From Sutcliffiella horikoshii (GTDB taxonomy: Bacteria > Bacillota > Bacilli > Bacillales > Bacillaceae_I): a stretch of 64,000 bases of DNA. A program made the translations under genes and the position numbers. The stretch covers positions 1 to 64,000 of the forward strand of contig NZ_JAIVKY010000014.1 of NCBI RefSeq assembly GCF_020524325.1, given 5' to 3'. The notes beneath the pieces were generated by a model. It had not been told where the DNA came from. It ran no database searches and worked only from the letters and a program-made list of their open reading frames with translations. Of the stretch, positions 9,204 through 18,079 are shown in pieces (the stretch's first letter is position 1; each line of letters begins with the position of its first letter).

Positions 9204-10232
9204 ATGATTGAAGTAAAAAACATCAGCAAGCATTACCGTTTGTTCGAAAGAGATCCAGGACTAACTGGTGCAGTAAAAGCTTTATTCAAAAGAAAATATA
9301 TAAATAAGACAGCAGTAAACAATATTAGCTTTACCATTCCAAAAGGTGAAATTGTCGGATACATCGGTTCTAATGGAGCCGGAAAATCCACCACTATCAA
9401 AATGATAAGTGGTATTCTCACGCCTGACGAAGGCTCTGTCATAGTGAATGGCATCACGCCTTATTCAGATAGAACCAAAAATGCTAAAAATATCGGAGCA
9501 GTTTTCGGTCAACGGACACAGTTATTTTGGGACATTCCAGTCCAAGAATCTCTTGAACTACTAAAACATATCTACGAAGTTCCACAAGAAGTATATGAGA
9601 AAAATCTTGCGAAGTTTAAGGAAGTGTTAGATTTGGAAGCGCTTTTGCCGATTCCGGTCAGACAGCTTTCTCTAGGGCAAAAGATGCGTTGCGAGCTGGC
9701 TGCAGCCTTTCTACACAATCCATCCGTTGTTTATCTTGATGAACCAACCATAGGCTTAGATGCATCCGTCAAAATAAAGATTCGTCAATTCATTAAACAA
9801 ATGAACAAGGAACATCAGACCACGGTCATTCTAACCACCCATGATATGCAAGATATAGAAGAGCTTTGTCATCGTATCATCATTATTGATAAAGGCAGTG
9901 TCATATATGATGGAAGCCTTCTTTCTCTTAAACAGCAAACAAGATTTAACCGTACAATCAAGCTTGAAATTGATTCCAATGACTTCTTCACCCTTCCAGC
10001 TGTCTTGAAAGCTTCTGTTCATTTAGAAATACCGGAGGAAGATCATCATTTTTTGCTCCATTTTAACAACACAAAGATTTCTGGAAGTGAAATTATGAAA
10101 GAGATTATGCGAGACTACCTCGTTCAAGATTTTACGATAACAGAACTTGGCATCGAGAAAGTGGTACAGGAAATTTACGAACGGGGGCCGGAACATGCTG
10201 AAGTACTTGGAGCTGTTAAAGTCTCAAATTAA
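9204..10232 (+). CDS. ABC-2 type exporter ATP-binding protein (COG4586 type)
   Basis: The 342-residue ATPase has Walker A GSNGAGKST, signature LSLGQKMRCELAAA, Walker B VVYLDEPTIGLD and the H-loop THDMQD. The long N-terminal segment and C-terminal extension are typical of the COG4586 ATPases that pair with two small ABC-2 permeases, as here. The substrate is unknown. The ATG at 9204 follows AAGGAGG; an upstream ATG at 9159 lacks a site. The next gene overlaps its end by 38 bp, so translation is likely coupled. Confidence 0.93.
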   Translation: MIEVKNISKHYRLFERDPGLTGAVKALFKRKYINKTAVNNISFTIPKGEIVGYIGSNGAGKSTTIKMISGILTPDEGSVIVNGITPYSDRTKNAKNIGAVFGQRTQLFWDIPVQESLELLKHIYEVPQEVYEKNLAKFKEVLDLEALLPIPVRQLSLGQKMRCELAAAFLHNPSVVYLDEPTIGLDASVKIKIRQFIKQMNKEHQTTVILTTHDMQDIEELCHRIIIIDKGSVIYDGSLLSLKQQTRFNRTIKLEIDSNDFFTLPAVLKASVHLEIPEEDHHFLLHFNNTKISGSEIMKEIMRDYLVQDFTITELGIEKVVQEIYERGPEHAEVLGAVKVSN

Positions 10233-10986
10233 AGTCGAGACCGCCTACCTTGCTTGGTATTGGGCGGATGTTGTCTCCACTTTGCTCCGATTGGTCATTA
10301 TGTATTTTTTCTGGGTGGCTGTTTTCCAAAATCGAACCGAGATCTCTTCCATTTCCTTCGAATCCATGATTACATACGTAGTGATAGCTATGATGCTAGA
10401 AAACTATGTATCTGGTGCAGGAAATGAGATGGCCAGAAATATTAAAAATGGCGATATAGCGTTGGAGTTATTAAAGCCTTATGATTACCTGACTAAGTTA
10501 ATCTTTATGGACCTTGGTTCTAAAGCAAACAGCTTTGTACGAACGACCATCCCTATTTTTCTTGTAGCCATTATTTTTATTGGTATTGAAGCACCTCCAT
10601 CTTTCGAGGTTGCTATATTGTTTTTGGCCAGCATGGTGGTTGGAATTTTAATCGGGACTCAAATTGACCTTATTATTGGCGTGTTGGCGTTTTGGACAGT
10701 CAATGTGTGGGGAGTGAGAGTGTTACGAGAGGCAATTGTTAAATTCTTTTCAGGAGCCCTCATTCCACTTACTCTATTTCCGGGTTGGTTTCAGGAAGTG
10801 AGCAGCTTTCTGCCGTTTCAGTCCATGATCTTCGTACCTGTAGCAATATACACAGGTCAAATAAAAATGGGTCCTGATGCTTTCATTGCTTTTGCAACCC
10901 AATTGTTTTGGCTAGCTATCTTATTTGTCGTTGTCCGAGTTGTTTGGACGCAAGCTGTAAAAAAAGTAACCGTGTTTGGAGGGTAG
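10195..10986 (+). CDS. ABC-2 permease, first subunit (COG4587 type)
   Basis: A 263-residue integral membrane protein with about six hydrophobic segments and the family's GNEMARNIKNGDIALELLKP cytoplasmic motif. It matches the ABC-2 family (DUF990) permeases that work with COG4586 ATPases. The ATG at 10195 lies inside the ATPase gene and gives the usual family length. The next permease starts four bases after its stop. The three genes form one exporter operon of unknown substrate. Confidence 0.9.
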   Translation: MLKYLELLKSQIKVETAYLAWYWADVVSTLLRLVIMYFFWVAVFQNRTEISSISFESMITYVVIAMMLENYVSGAGNEMARNIKNGDIALELLKPYDYLTKLIFMDLGSKANSFVRTTIPIFLVAIIFIGIEAPPSFEVAILFLASMVVGILIGTQIDLIIGVLAFWTVNVWGVRVLREAIVKFFSGALIPLTLFPGWFQEVSSFLPFQSMIFVPVAIYTGQIKMGPDAFIAFATQLFWLAILFVVVRVVWTQAVKKVTVFGG

Positions 10987-10989
10987 CCT

Positions 10990-11793
10990 ATGTGGAAAAA
11001 GTGTAAACGATATACATTCTTATACGGAAAATACTTTAGCAATCACTTAAAGGTGATGATGGAGTATAAAGCAGACTTTTTCATCGGATTGTTCTCTGTC
11101 ATGGTCCAACAATTCACTGCACTCTTCTTTTTGAAAATTGTATTTGACCATATAGAAGTCCTGAAGGGCTGGACTTTTTATGAAATTCTTTTCATCTATG
11201 CCATTGCCTTTTTAGGTCGCTCTATTCATCATATTTTCTTTGATAATTTATGGACGCTCGGATGGCAGTATATTCGGTCGGGTAACTTTGACAGACTTCT
11301 GCTAAGGCCAGTCAATCCCCTTTTTCAAATTGTAGCGGAAAGGGTACAGCAGGATGGGTTCGGCCAGTTAATCATAGGTGGGATTGTTCTAACAATCGCT
11401 AGTGTAAATTTAGAGATTGAATGGACAATACAGAGCTTGCTTTTATTATTAGTTTTCATTATCTCAAGTGGAATTTTATTTGTAGCCATTAACCTGTTTT
11501 TCATAACTTTTTCATTTTGGATGGTAGACAGTCTTCCTATTGTCGTTTCTGTGTTCCAGTTAAGTGAGTTTGCAAGATACCCTTTGACTATTTATCCAAA
11601 GGCTGTCACATTGATCATCACTTGGCTGATTCCATATGGATTTACTGCGTACTACCCCGCAACTTACTTTTTTGAAAAAGAATCCGTGGTCGCAATGGCT
11701 CTCATAACCCCTGGTATTGCCTTGGTTTCATTTGTTATTGCATACTGGTTCTGGAACAGAGGAATTCGGGCATTTACTAGTACAGGGAGTTAA
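10990..11793 (+). CDS. ABC-2 permease, second subunit (COG3694 type)
   Basis: The 267-residue membrane protein is the partner permease. It has the matching cytoplasmic motif YIRSGNFDRLLLRPVNPLFQ, six predicted helices and the C-terminal region GYRFWNRG-like (AYWFWNRGIRAF). A GGAGGG site overlaps the previous stop. Both permeases share the family's NGD/SGNFD-LLL-P pattern, which points to a heterodimeric channel. An intergenic composite element begins 36 bp downstream. Confidence 0.9.
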   Translation: MWKKCKRYTFLYGKYFSNHLKVMMEYKADFFIGLFSVMVQQFTALFFLKIVFDHIEVLKGWTFYEILFIYAIAFLGRSIHHIFFDNLWTLGWQYIRSGNFDRLLLRPVNPLFQIVAERVQQDGFGQLIIGGIVLTIASVNLEIEWTIQSLLLLLVFIISSGILFVAINLFFITFSFWMVDSLPIVVSVFQLSEFARYPLTIYPKAVTLIITWLIPYGFTAYYPATYFFEKESVVAMALITPGIALVSFVIAYWFWNRGIRAFTSTGS

Positions 11794-11829
11794 TAACCAA
11801 AGTAAAAACATTAGTATTGGTGGAACGCC

Positions 11830-12171
11830 GCTGTTCCTTTCCGCTAATGGCGTCGCTTTCCGCGGGACGGTGCTTGAGCCTCCTCGCTGCGCTGTGTGGT
11901 CTCAAGCTACCGTTATTCCCCCGCTGGAGTCTCCGCCATTTGCTTCAATCCACAGCTGGAAATTAGGTAGACGATACGTTAATATTTTTTCAATTAACTC
12001 GGTTAGATCCCTTTTTATTAACCCTCGGTGAATGAAGCCACCTAGTTGATTGGAGTGGAAGGCGCGCAGACGCCCGCGGGAGGAAGGGACAGGTGAGACC
12101 CCGGAAGGCGAAGCCTGAAGAGGCTCACGGACCGCCCGCAGGCAAGCAAAGCGCCTGGAACGGAAATCAAC
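11830..12171 (+). repeat. Composite intergenic element, copy 1 (342 bp)
   Basis: The element has a left arm at 11830-11956 (inverse type A), an 89-bp AT-rich spacer and a right arm at 12046-12171 (type B, from GTTGATTGGAGTGG to GGAAATCAAC). Each arm is an imperfect palindrome. The spacer resembles those of copies 2-4 (for example TTTTTATTAACCC followed by GGTGAATG). No ORF with a ribosome binding site lies inside. This region otherwise fills the gap between the exporter operon and fetB. Confidence 0.9.
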
Positions 12172-12193
12172 TATGTCATATGTTTTTTAAAAA

Positions 12194-12230
12194 TGAAAAA
12201 AGCCCCTCTTGGTGAGTTGGCTTTTTTTGC
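12194..12230. terminator. Bidirectional terminator at the 3' end of fetB
   Basis: AAAAAAGCC pairs with GGCTTTTTT over a 14-base loop. The A and T tracts allow it to act on either strand; fetB ends at 12238 on the minus strand. Confidence 0.7.
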
Positions 12231-12237
12231 TGTTTAT

Positions 12238-12990
12238 TTATCTCAACCTCAAAAGTTGTTTTCTGTTATTAAATAGTGTCGGGTAAGATAATAATCCCAG
12301 CATGATGCTTGTGACAGATGCTGTGGTTAGTAATAAAAAGACGATAAGTAATTGAAATTGAACTGCTTGAATGGGACTAGCTCCAGCGATGATCTGACCG
12401 CTCATCATTCCCGGCAACTGGACAAGTCCAATTGTCTTCTGACTTTCAATCGTTGGAATCATGCTTGCTTTAATGGCCTGTATCAACTGGGTATGTATCG
12501 CCTGTTTGGTGGTCCCGCCAAGGGAAAGAATCAGGTCGATTTCGTCCTCTCGTGCTTCTATTTCAGAAAGGAACCTATTGAGAAATAGAATGCCGAGTAC
12601 CATTGAATTACCGATAATCATACCGCTTATCGGAATGATATACTGTGCAGTTGCAGGAATAATATTGAATCCAATTAAGATTCCTTGTGTCAGCACTTCA
12701 ATAAAAATGAAAGTAATGGCCACCTTCCATGTGATTCCTTTTATCGGGGTCTTCTTTCTTGCAACATTTTGAACAGCGGCCCCAATAATAATCAGTACCA
12801 TTAAAATGATAAAGAAGTATCCATCTGATTCAAAAACGAACGTCAGCAAGTAGCCAACGATAAATAACTGAACAACAGACCTGATTACAGCAATTATCGT
12901 GTCTTTTTCCAACCCAAGTTGAAATGTTTTAGAAAGGACGATTGGAATAACTACAAAAATAAGGGCAATTGCGAGAGTAAAAGCGCTCAT
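12238..12990 (-). CDS. fetB: FetB-type ABC permease (UPF0014)
   Basis: The 250-residue membrane protein, with about seven hydrophobic segments, matches UPF0014/FetB, represented by YjkA in B. subtilis. E. coli FetAB promotes iron efflux and protects from peroxide stress. The family blocks NSMVLGILFLNRFLSEIEAREDEI (split here: NSMVLGILF and SEIEAREDEI), LSLGGTTKQA and IGLVQLPGMMSGQIIAG are present. It overlaps fetA by 4 bp. No Fur box was seen upstream of the pair. Confidence 0.9.
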   Translation of the reverse strand: MSAFTLAIALIFVVIPIVLSKTFQLGLEKDTIIAVIRSVVQLFIVGYLLTFVFESDGYFFIILMVLIIIGAAVQNVARKKTPIKGITWKVAITFIFIEVLTQGILIGFNIIPATAQYIIPISGMIIGNSMVLGILFLNRFLSEIEAREDEIDLILSLGGTTKQAIHTQLIQAIKASMIPTIESQKTIGLVQLPGMMSGQIIAGASPIQAVQFQLLIVFLLLTTASVTSIMLGLLSYPTLFNNRKQLLRLR

Positions 12991-13706
12991 TTCAACTCCC
13001 CCTTAAGAAAAGCTTGAACATGTTCGTTTGTTGAGTTTTTGATAGCCTGACTTTTCCCTGCTTCTAATAATTCTCCATTCCATAAGATCCATGTATAGGT
13101 TCCGACTGTTAAAGCCTGATTCAAGTTATGGGTTATCCATATTATTGTGGTGCCGTACTTTTTGCTTACCCTTTGAATTAATTCATCGATCTCTTTTTGT
13201 GAAGTTTGATCCAATGAAGAAGTTATTTCATCCAACAGTAACACTTTCGGACGATTCACAAGTGTCCTTGCAATGGATAACTTTTGTCTTTGTCCACCTG
13301 ATAAATCCTTCACATTCTGATGCAAATGGCTTTCTTCGAGTCCGACTACATTTAAGATGTTGATTGCCTCTTCCTCTTCAAGAGAGCGCTCTTGCAGCCT
13401 TAAAGGTAGTGATAAATTATCAAAAACATCTCCATCAACCATCGGTGCACTTTGAAGGGCAATCCCAACTTGCTTTCGAAGTTCTGTCGGTTCATAGTTA
13501 TTTAGGTCTTTACCATTTATGATTATTTCACCCGATGTAGGAGTTAAAAGCCCGTTAAGCATCTTCAACAAAGTGGTCTTTCCCGCCCCAGAGGGTCCGA
13601 CAAAGGTAGTGATTTCTCCTTCTGTAATGCCACCAGAAATACCTTTAAGAATAAGTTTATCATCCGTTTTGAACTGCACGTCCTTTAACTTTATGGCCTC
13701 CTTCAA
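12987..13706 (-). CDS. fetA: FetA-type ABC ATP-binding protein
   Basis: The 239-residue ATPase has Walker A GPSGAGKTT, signature LSGGQRQKLSIAR, Walker B VLLLDEIT and a THNLNQA H-loop. It corresponds to FetA of E. coli and YjkB of B. subtilis and energises FetB. The TTG at 13706 follows AAAGGAGGGG, which decides the start; the longer reading to 13778 runs into the topB terminator. The stop overlaps the fetB start, giving a two-gene operon. Confidence 0.9.
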   Translation of the reverse strand: MKEAIKLKDVQFKTDDKLILKGISGGITEGEITTFVGPSGAGKTTLLKMLNGLLTPTSGEIIINGKDLNNYEPTELRKQVGIALQSAPMVDGDVFDNLSLPLRLQERSLEEEEAINILNVVGLEESHLHQNVKDLSGGQRQKLSIARTLVNRPKVLLLDEITSSLDQTSQKEIDELIQRVSKKYGTTIIWITHNLNQALTVGTYTWILWNGELLEAGKSQAIKNSTNEHVQAFLKGELK

Positions 13707-13752
13707 CGGTACCCCTCCTTTCCATTTTATAGTACATACTATACCCTTGTTT

Positions 13753-13792
13753 CTAAAAAAAATAAGGCCGAGCAGCACAAGCCCCGACCTTT
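13753..13792 (-). terminator. topB terminator
   Basis: On the minus strand AAGGTCGGG pairs with CTCGGCCTT (wobbles included), followed by a run of eight T. It lies just downstream of the topB stop and just upstream of fetA. Confidence 0.8.
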
Positions 13793-13807
13793 AACATTAT
13801 TAAAAAG

Positions 13808-15991
13808 CTAGAAGACAAATTGCAATTTATCTTCTTTCAACTCTAATGAAGCATTAAATACCTTTTCTCCTTTTTTAAAACCTTTGATTTCCGACGTTTT
13901 TCCTTCTGTTAAGAGTTTTTTCGCATTTGATGCAGAGATGGTTTTTCCGAGTATTTTCTTGGAAATGGTGAAGTTGCATTTATTTGAAGTGTAGTTTGAG
14001 CATCCATAAAACGAACCTTTGTCCACTACATCTCCATTGCACTTTTTACACGAACCGACCTTTGTTCCTACTCCGGCAGAACCACGTCCCTTGCGCTTTC
14101 CTTTTGAATATTTGAATTCACTAATATCCATTCCTTCAAATGACCATTGCGCGCTTTCATTCTTTGCATCCTCTATCAATTTTATGGAAAGTTTCTTTGC
14201 CTGTTCCATGAATTCCTCAGGTGATGCTGTACCTTGACCAATTTCATGTAGACGTTGCTCCCATTTTGCAGTCATTTCGGGACTCGCTAAAATACTAGAT
14301 CCAATCGATTTAATCAGCAGCTTTCCTTTATTAGTAGCGAATACCTGATTTCGTTTGACATCAATATATTTTCTATCCTTTAATACACCGATTATCCCGG
14401 CGCGTGTTGCTTCTGTTCCAAGGCCCTCCGTTTTATTCAGAACCTTGGTGAGCTCTCCATCTTCTAAATGTTTGCCGGCTGTCTTCATCACCGTAATGAG
14501 TTGTCCTTCTGTATAACGTTTAGGAGGCTGGGTCTTTCCTTCTTTCACTTTTACGTCATGAACACGCCCTGATTCTCCGTGTTCAAGGGAAGGTAGATCT
14601 TGTTCATCTTCATCTGTTTCCTTTTCTTTTTTATTCCCATAAATGACAGTCCGCCAACCTGCCTGAACCTCTTCTTTTCCTTTTGAAAGAAACGTGGCTC
14701 GTCCACCTACTAGTGTATGTATCGAAGTGTAGTCAAAAATCGCCTTATCGTAGTGTGCAGCGATGAGGCGTTTTACGATAAGTGTATAAATTTTCTCTTC
14801 ATCCGGTGACATTTTAGATGGATCTGTCACCTGCTCTGTTGGTATGATGGCGTAGTGATCTGTTACCTTTTTCTCATTCACCACCCGTTTATTATTCATG
14901 ACGGATGAGAATGGAAGCGGAAAATAATCTTTAAATGCGTTAAAAACACTCAATTTTTGCAAGGTTTCAGGAAACATGCCTGCTTCTTCCTTTGTCACAA
15001 AGCTAGAATCAGAACGAGGATAGGAGATGATTCCTTTCACGTAAAGTTTTTGTGCAACCTCTAATGTTTTTTGTGGAGAAAATTTATATAGGCTATTGGC
15101 AGTAGCTTGTAAAGACGAAAGGTTAAAGAGAAACGGCGGCTGGAATTCTTTACGTTCTTTCTCGATGTTTTCTATTTTCGCTTCTTTTCCTTTACAGAAC
15201 TGCACAATCTTTTCTGCTATATTAGCATCGTCAAGTCTTGACTCTTCTTCCTTATGCCATTTACCTTTATATTTCTTTCCATTCATATCAAAAGTGGCCA
15301 GCACTTCCCAAAACGGCTTTGATACAAAGTTTTCAATTTCGAGCTCCCTTTTTACAATCAACGCCAATGTAGGGGTCTGTACTCTTCCTGTAGAGAATAC
15401 ATCAGATATCCCCTTTTGTTGCAGAAGCAAAGTATACGCTCGGGAAGCATTCATCCCCACCAGCCAATCGGCACAAGATCTACTTAGGGCTTCATAATAG
15501 ACATTTCTTGTTTCATGCTCCTCTAAAAGGTTCTCAAAACCTTTTTCAACAGCCTTAGGAGTTAAAGAGGAAATCCATAGCCGTTTTAGTGGTTTATGAC
15601 AATTGCTTACAAGGAGAATGATACGTATGATTGCCTCGCCTTCCCGTTCCGCATCACCTGCCATAATTACTTCAGAAACTTCAGGGTGATGTACTAATTT
15701 TTTGACGGTTTGAAATTGCTTCCATTTGGATTTGGTTACTTTGTGTTGGAATCTTTCGGGTATGATTGGGAGAGTTTGCAGGGACCAGCGTTTCCACGCC
15801 TTATCGTATTCTTCCGGAGTCAACAGTTCACACAGATGTCCAACAGCCCATGTAAGCAAGGCACCTTTTGGGAACATCGGTTGTGGGGGAATCTCAACAT
15901 AGCCATCCTTTTTCTTGTAGGAAAATGGAGCAGCAAGCTTCAATCCTTGATCTGGCTTTTCAGCAATAATTAATTTCACTACATCTTCCAC
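13808..15991 (-). CDS. topB: DNA topoisomerase III
   Basis: The 727-residue type IA topoisomerase relaxes and decatenates DNA and has the same length as B. subtilis TopB. The Toprim domain shows VIMAGDAEREGEAIIR near 120, the catalytic tyrosine is in GIISYPRSDSS, and FSTGRVQTPTLALI is the family block. A C-terminal zinc ribbon has CKKCNG and a second pair in YGCSNYTSNKC. It lies alone between terminators, so it is probably monocistronic. Confidence 0.97.
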   Translation of the reverse strand: MEDVVKLIIAEKPDQGLKLAAPFSYKKKDGYVEIPPQPMFPKGALLTWAVGHLCELLTPEEYDKAWKRWSLQTLPIIPERFQHKVTKSKWKQFQTVKKLVHHPEVSEVIMAGDAEREGEAIIRIILLVSNCHKPLKRLWISSLTPKAVEKGFENLLEEHETRNVYYEALSRSCADWLVGMNASRAYTLLLQQKGISDVFSTGRVQTPTLALIVKRELEIENFVSKPFWEVLATFDMNGKKYKGKWHKEEESRLDDANIAEKIVQFCKGKEAKIENIEKERKEFQPPFLFNLSSLQATANSLYKFSPQKTLEVAQKLYVKGIISYPRSDSSFVTKEEAGMFPETLQKLSVFNAFKDYFPLPFSSVMNNKRVVNEKKVTDHYAIIPTEQVTDPSKMSPDEEKIYTLIVKRLIAAHYDKAIFDYTSIHTLVGGRATFLSKGKEEVQAGWRTVIYGNKKEKETDEDEQDLPSLEHGESGRVHDVKVKEGKTQPPKRYTEGQLITVMKTAGKHLEDGELTKVLNKTEGLGTEATRAGIIGVLKDRKYIDVKRNQVFATNKGKLLIKSIGSSILASPEMTAKWEQRLHEIGQGTASPEEFMEQAKKLSIKLIEDAKNESAQWSFEGMDISEFKYSKGKRKGRGSAGVGTKVGSCKKCNGDVVDKGSFYGCSNYTSNKCNFTISKKILGKTISASNAKKLLTEGKTSEIKGFKKGEKVFNASLELKEDKLQFVF

Positions 15992-16003
15992 TCCACTCTA
16001 TAA

Positions 16004-16051
16004 ATAAATGTAGGAAAAGAGGGTGCATCCCTTCTCTTTTCCTACATTTAT
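16004..16051 (-). terminator. Long perfect hairpin, terminator of the 81-aa gene
   Basis: An 18-bp perfect stem (16004-16021 with 16034-16051) encloses a 12-base loop. It sits between the 81-aa gene and topB on the minus strand. The T tract after the stem is weak (TTATAG), so it may be a processing or stability hairpin instead. Confidence 0.65.
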
Positions 16052-16079
16052 TATAAAAGCAAAACATTTGTTTGTATAG

Positions 16080-16325
16080 TTACACGGTCACAATATTTTT
16101 TCTGGGCACTATGTTCTGGACAGTTATTAATGGATATGCACTTTGTTGAGTTTCTCCAATTATGAGGTATTCATCAATTTTTAGCGCGAAGGTGTCCATG
16201 AAATAAATAACTTGTAAGGATTCCTGCAAATTATTGTAGATGGTCTCCTCATCTAGTGAATACAATTGGAGATTCGTTTTAATCCGCAATATCATTTCCC
16301 TACCTTCAAATTTCGTCCGCAGCAT
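16080..16325 (-). CDS. Hypothetical protein, 81 aa
   Basis: The 81-residue product starts MLRTKFEGREMILRIKTNLQ and is soluble-looking with mixed alpha and beta propensity. I do not recognise the family. A GGAGGG site sits at good spacing before the ATG, and the gene ends before a perfect 18-bp hairpin, so it is a free-standing unit between topB and cspD. No membrane segment or metal motif is seen. Confidence 0.65.
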   Translation of the reverse strand: MLRTKFEGREMILRIKTNLQLYSLDEETIYNNLQESLQVIYFMDTFALKIDEYLIIGETQQSAYPLITVQNIVPRKNIVTV

Positions 16326-16394
16326 AGCTTATCCCTCCTTTACCTATATATATGAGAGGAATAAGAAAATAAAACAGGTACAAAGTTTGAAACC

Positions 16395-16424
16395 TTGACT
16401 CTTATAGAGGAAATATTGTATATT
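16395..16424 (+). promoter_or_regulatory. cspD promoter with long 5' UTR
   Basis: TTGACT at 16395-16400 and TATATT at 16419-16424 are separated by 18 bp and resemble a SigA promoter. Transcription would start near 16431, leaving about 90 nt of untranslated leader, as in known cold-shock genes whose leaders help cold induction. An ATTGG box lies in that leader. Confidence 0.6.
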
Positions 16425-16523
16425 GAAGTTGTCATTTAACCGCTTTCTTTTTAGTTGGAAATTGGTTGTGATAATACAATTTCACGGCACATTTGTGCGC
16501 TATTTTTAGGAGGAAAAAGAACA

Positions 16524-16724
16524 ATGCAAAACGGTAAAGTAAAATGGTTCAACAACGAAAAAGGTTTTGGATTTATCGAAGTAGAAGGTGGAGATGACGT
16601 ATTCGTACATTTCTCTGCAATCACTGGTGAAGGTTTCAAATCCTTAGAAGAAGGCCAAGAAGTTTCTTTCGAAATCGTTGAAGGAAACCGCGGACCACAA
16701 GCTGCTAACGTTTCAAAACTTTAA
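16524..16724 (+). CDS. cspD: Cold shock protein
   Basis: The 66-residue protein is a single cold-shock domain RNA/DNA chaperone. RNP1 (KGFGFIEV) and RNP2 (DVFVHFSAI) are intact and the length is exact for the CspB/CspD family. The ATG follows AGGAGG. The assignment as cspD rather than a paralogue rests on the neighbourhood shared with ugtP and the ypeP/ypdQ region of B. subtilis. A long leader and a strong terminator make it monocistronic. Confidence 0.93.
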   Translation: MQNGKVKWFNNEKGFGFIEVEGGDDVFVHFSAITGEGFKSLEEGQEVSFEIVEGNRGPQAANVSKL

Positions 16725-16757
16725 TCTAAAGTTGTAAAAACATATATGAAAAAGGGA

Positions 16758-16790
16758 GAGACCATTATTTGATTGATGGTCTCTTTTTTC
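16758..16790 (+). terminator. cspD terminator
   Basis: GAGACCAT pairs with ATGGTCTC over a 10-base loop, followed by TTTTTT. Confidence 0.88.
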
Positions 16791-16810
16791 GGTTAATATT
16801 CAAAGTCTGA

Positions 16811-17587
16811 TTATAAAATTATCTCTTCTCCATAGCCTATTAAAACAACTTTAGTACTTTCTTCTTGTGCAAGTAATTCAGCAAGCTCCCCATCTCTTCC
16901 AATCATATTTCCTACAACTGGAAAAGCTTGAATAAGTTGATCAAAAGTCTCTACAGAAGTAGCTGATTCTCTACTTGGAAAAGTATGACTTGGAATAACG
17001 TATTTCACATCCAATAAGTGGCGGACGGCATATGCTGCTTCCGCAGGACCCATAGTAAATTGTCCAGAACATGAGAGTATAGCTATTGATGGTTCGTATA
17101 CAGCCTGAAATAACTTCATATCCAACATTAATGCTGTATCTCCAGAAAAATATACTGTTTGATCATCTAGAAAATTTAAAATATATCCAGCAGATTCACC
17201 TGCATAAATCGGCAGACCTTCTGTTTCTCCATAGCTAGAGGTATGTTTTGCTTGAACCATGGTTGCTTTTAGATCACTAAATGCAAAGGAACCTCCAAGA
17301 TTTATTGGATATATGTTTTGAAAACCTTTTTGCATCAGAATCATTGCCAGTTCATATTGAGCAATAACTAATGCATTTGGATTATACTCTCTGAATTTTT
17401 CCAGTCCGCTAACATGGTCAAAATGACCATGGGTTAACAGAACGCCTGCAATGGATGATAAAAACTCTTCTGATTGATATTCTTCCGGACACCCTGGATT
17501 CATATCAAAAAAAGGGTCGATTAAGTACTTTTTACCGTTTGCTGTTGTAAAAACGTACATTGCGTGGCCTAAACGTAATATTTTCAT
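16811..17587 (-). CDS. MBL-fold metal-dependent hydrolase (UPF0173-like)
   Basis: The 258-residue protein has the metallo-beta-lactamase fold. THGHFDH at residues 52-58 is the zinc motif, DPFFDMN near the start and YFSGDTALM in the middle supply further ligands, and VIPSHTFPS carries the last histidine. It resembles the UPF0173/YtkL group of uncharacterised hydrolases. It is divergent from the DUF2564 gene, and a perfect 9-1-9 palindrome lies 46 bp upstream of its start. Confidence 0.88.
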   Translation of the reverse strand: MKILRLGHAMYVFTTANGKKYLIDPFFDMNPGCPEEYQSEEFLSSIAGVLLTHGHFDHVSGLEKFREYNPNALVIAQYELAMILMQKGFQNIYPINLGGSFAFSDLKATMVQAKHTSSYGETEGLPIYAGESAGYILNFLDDQTVYFSGDTALMLDMKLFQAVYEPSIAILSCSGQFTMGPAEAAYAVRHLLDVKYVIPSHTFPSRESATSVETFDQLIQAFPVVGNMIGRDGELAELLAQEESTKVVLIGYGEEIIL

Positions 17588-17632
17588 TGCCGCCCTCCTA
17601 AATGGATAATTTTACCTATAACATACTTCTAT

Positions 17633-17651
17633 ATTATAAGTGACTTATAAT
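17633..17651. promoter_or_regulatory. Perfect 9-1-9 palindrome between divergent genes, candidate operator
   Basis: ATTATAAGT-G-ACTTATAAT is a perfect inverted repeat in the gap between the MBL hydrolase (start 17587, minus) and the DUF2564 gene (start 17765, plus). Its form is that of a dimeric repressor site, but the half-site does not match the Fur, PerR or Zur consensus. The regulator is unknown. Confidence 0.45.
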
Positions 17652-17764
17652 CAAGCACACAATGCTTTTTATAATTTTCTGTAAATTATTTTGTTATATA
17701 AATAATATGAAGTGAATATCTTTTGCCTCTTTTACCTATTCTAAAATAAGAAGGAGGCTGTATA

Positions 17765-18046
17765 ATGGATAAACAACAATATAACAACAATACTGAATTG
17801 CACACAGGATATAATGATTTGTCTCAAGTTCAGGTATCCATCCAATCTGCAGAAAAAATGGTGGGGTCGGCTACTATGAGCCTTGATCCTGAAGCTATGG
17901 ATCATGCAGAAAGAGCCATTTCTAATGCTAGATCTTTACTTAACGATGCAAAAAGTGCAGGAACGGGACTTGATACCGATTTTCTTCAAAATTGTGAACT
18001 ATCCCTTTCTCAATGCGAACATCAGCTTTCTGAAGCACGAAAATAA
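17765..18046 (+). CDS. DUF2564 family protein
   Basis: The 93-residue helical protein fits the DUF2564 family of small Bacillaceae proteins. The core YNDLSQVQVSIQSAEKMVGS, then ATMSLDPEAMDHAERAI, is the recognisable part; a Asn/Gln-rich tail of about 15 residues precedes it. Helix-hairpin-helix like heptads suggest an alpha-helical bundle. The role is unknown. GAAGGAGG precedes the ATG and a terminator follows directly. Confidence 0.8.
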   Translation: MDKQQYNNNTELHTGYNDLSQVQVSIQSAEKMVGSATMSLDPEAMDHAERAISNARSLLNDAKSAGTGLDTDFLQNCELSLSQCEHQLSEARK

Positions 18047-18047
18047 C

Positions 18048-18072
18048 CGCCTAAATGGGCGGTTTTTTTTGT
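18048..18072 (+). terminator. Terminator of the DUF2564 gene
   Basis: ACCGCC pairs with GGCGGT across a short loop and is followed by eight T. Confidence 0.88.
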
Positions 18073-18079
18073 TTTATTT

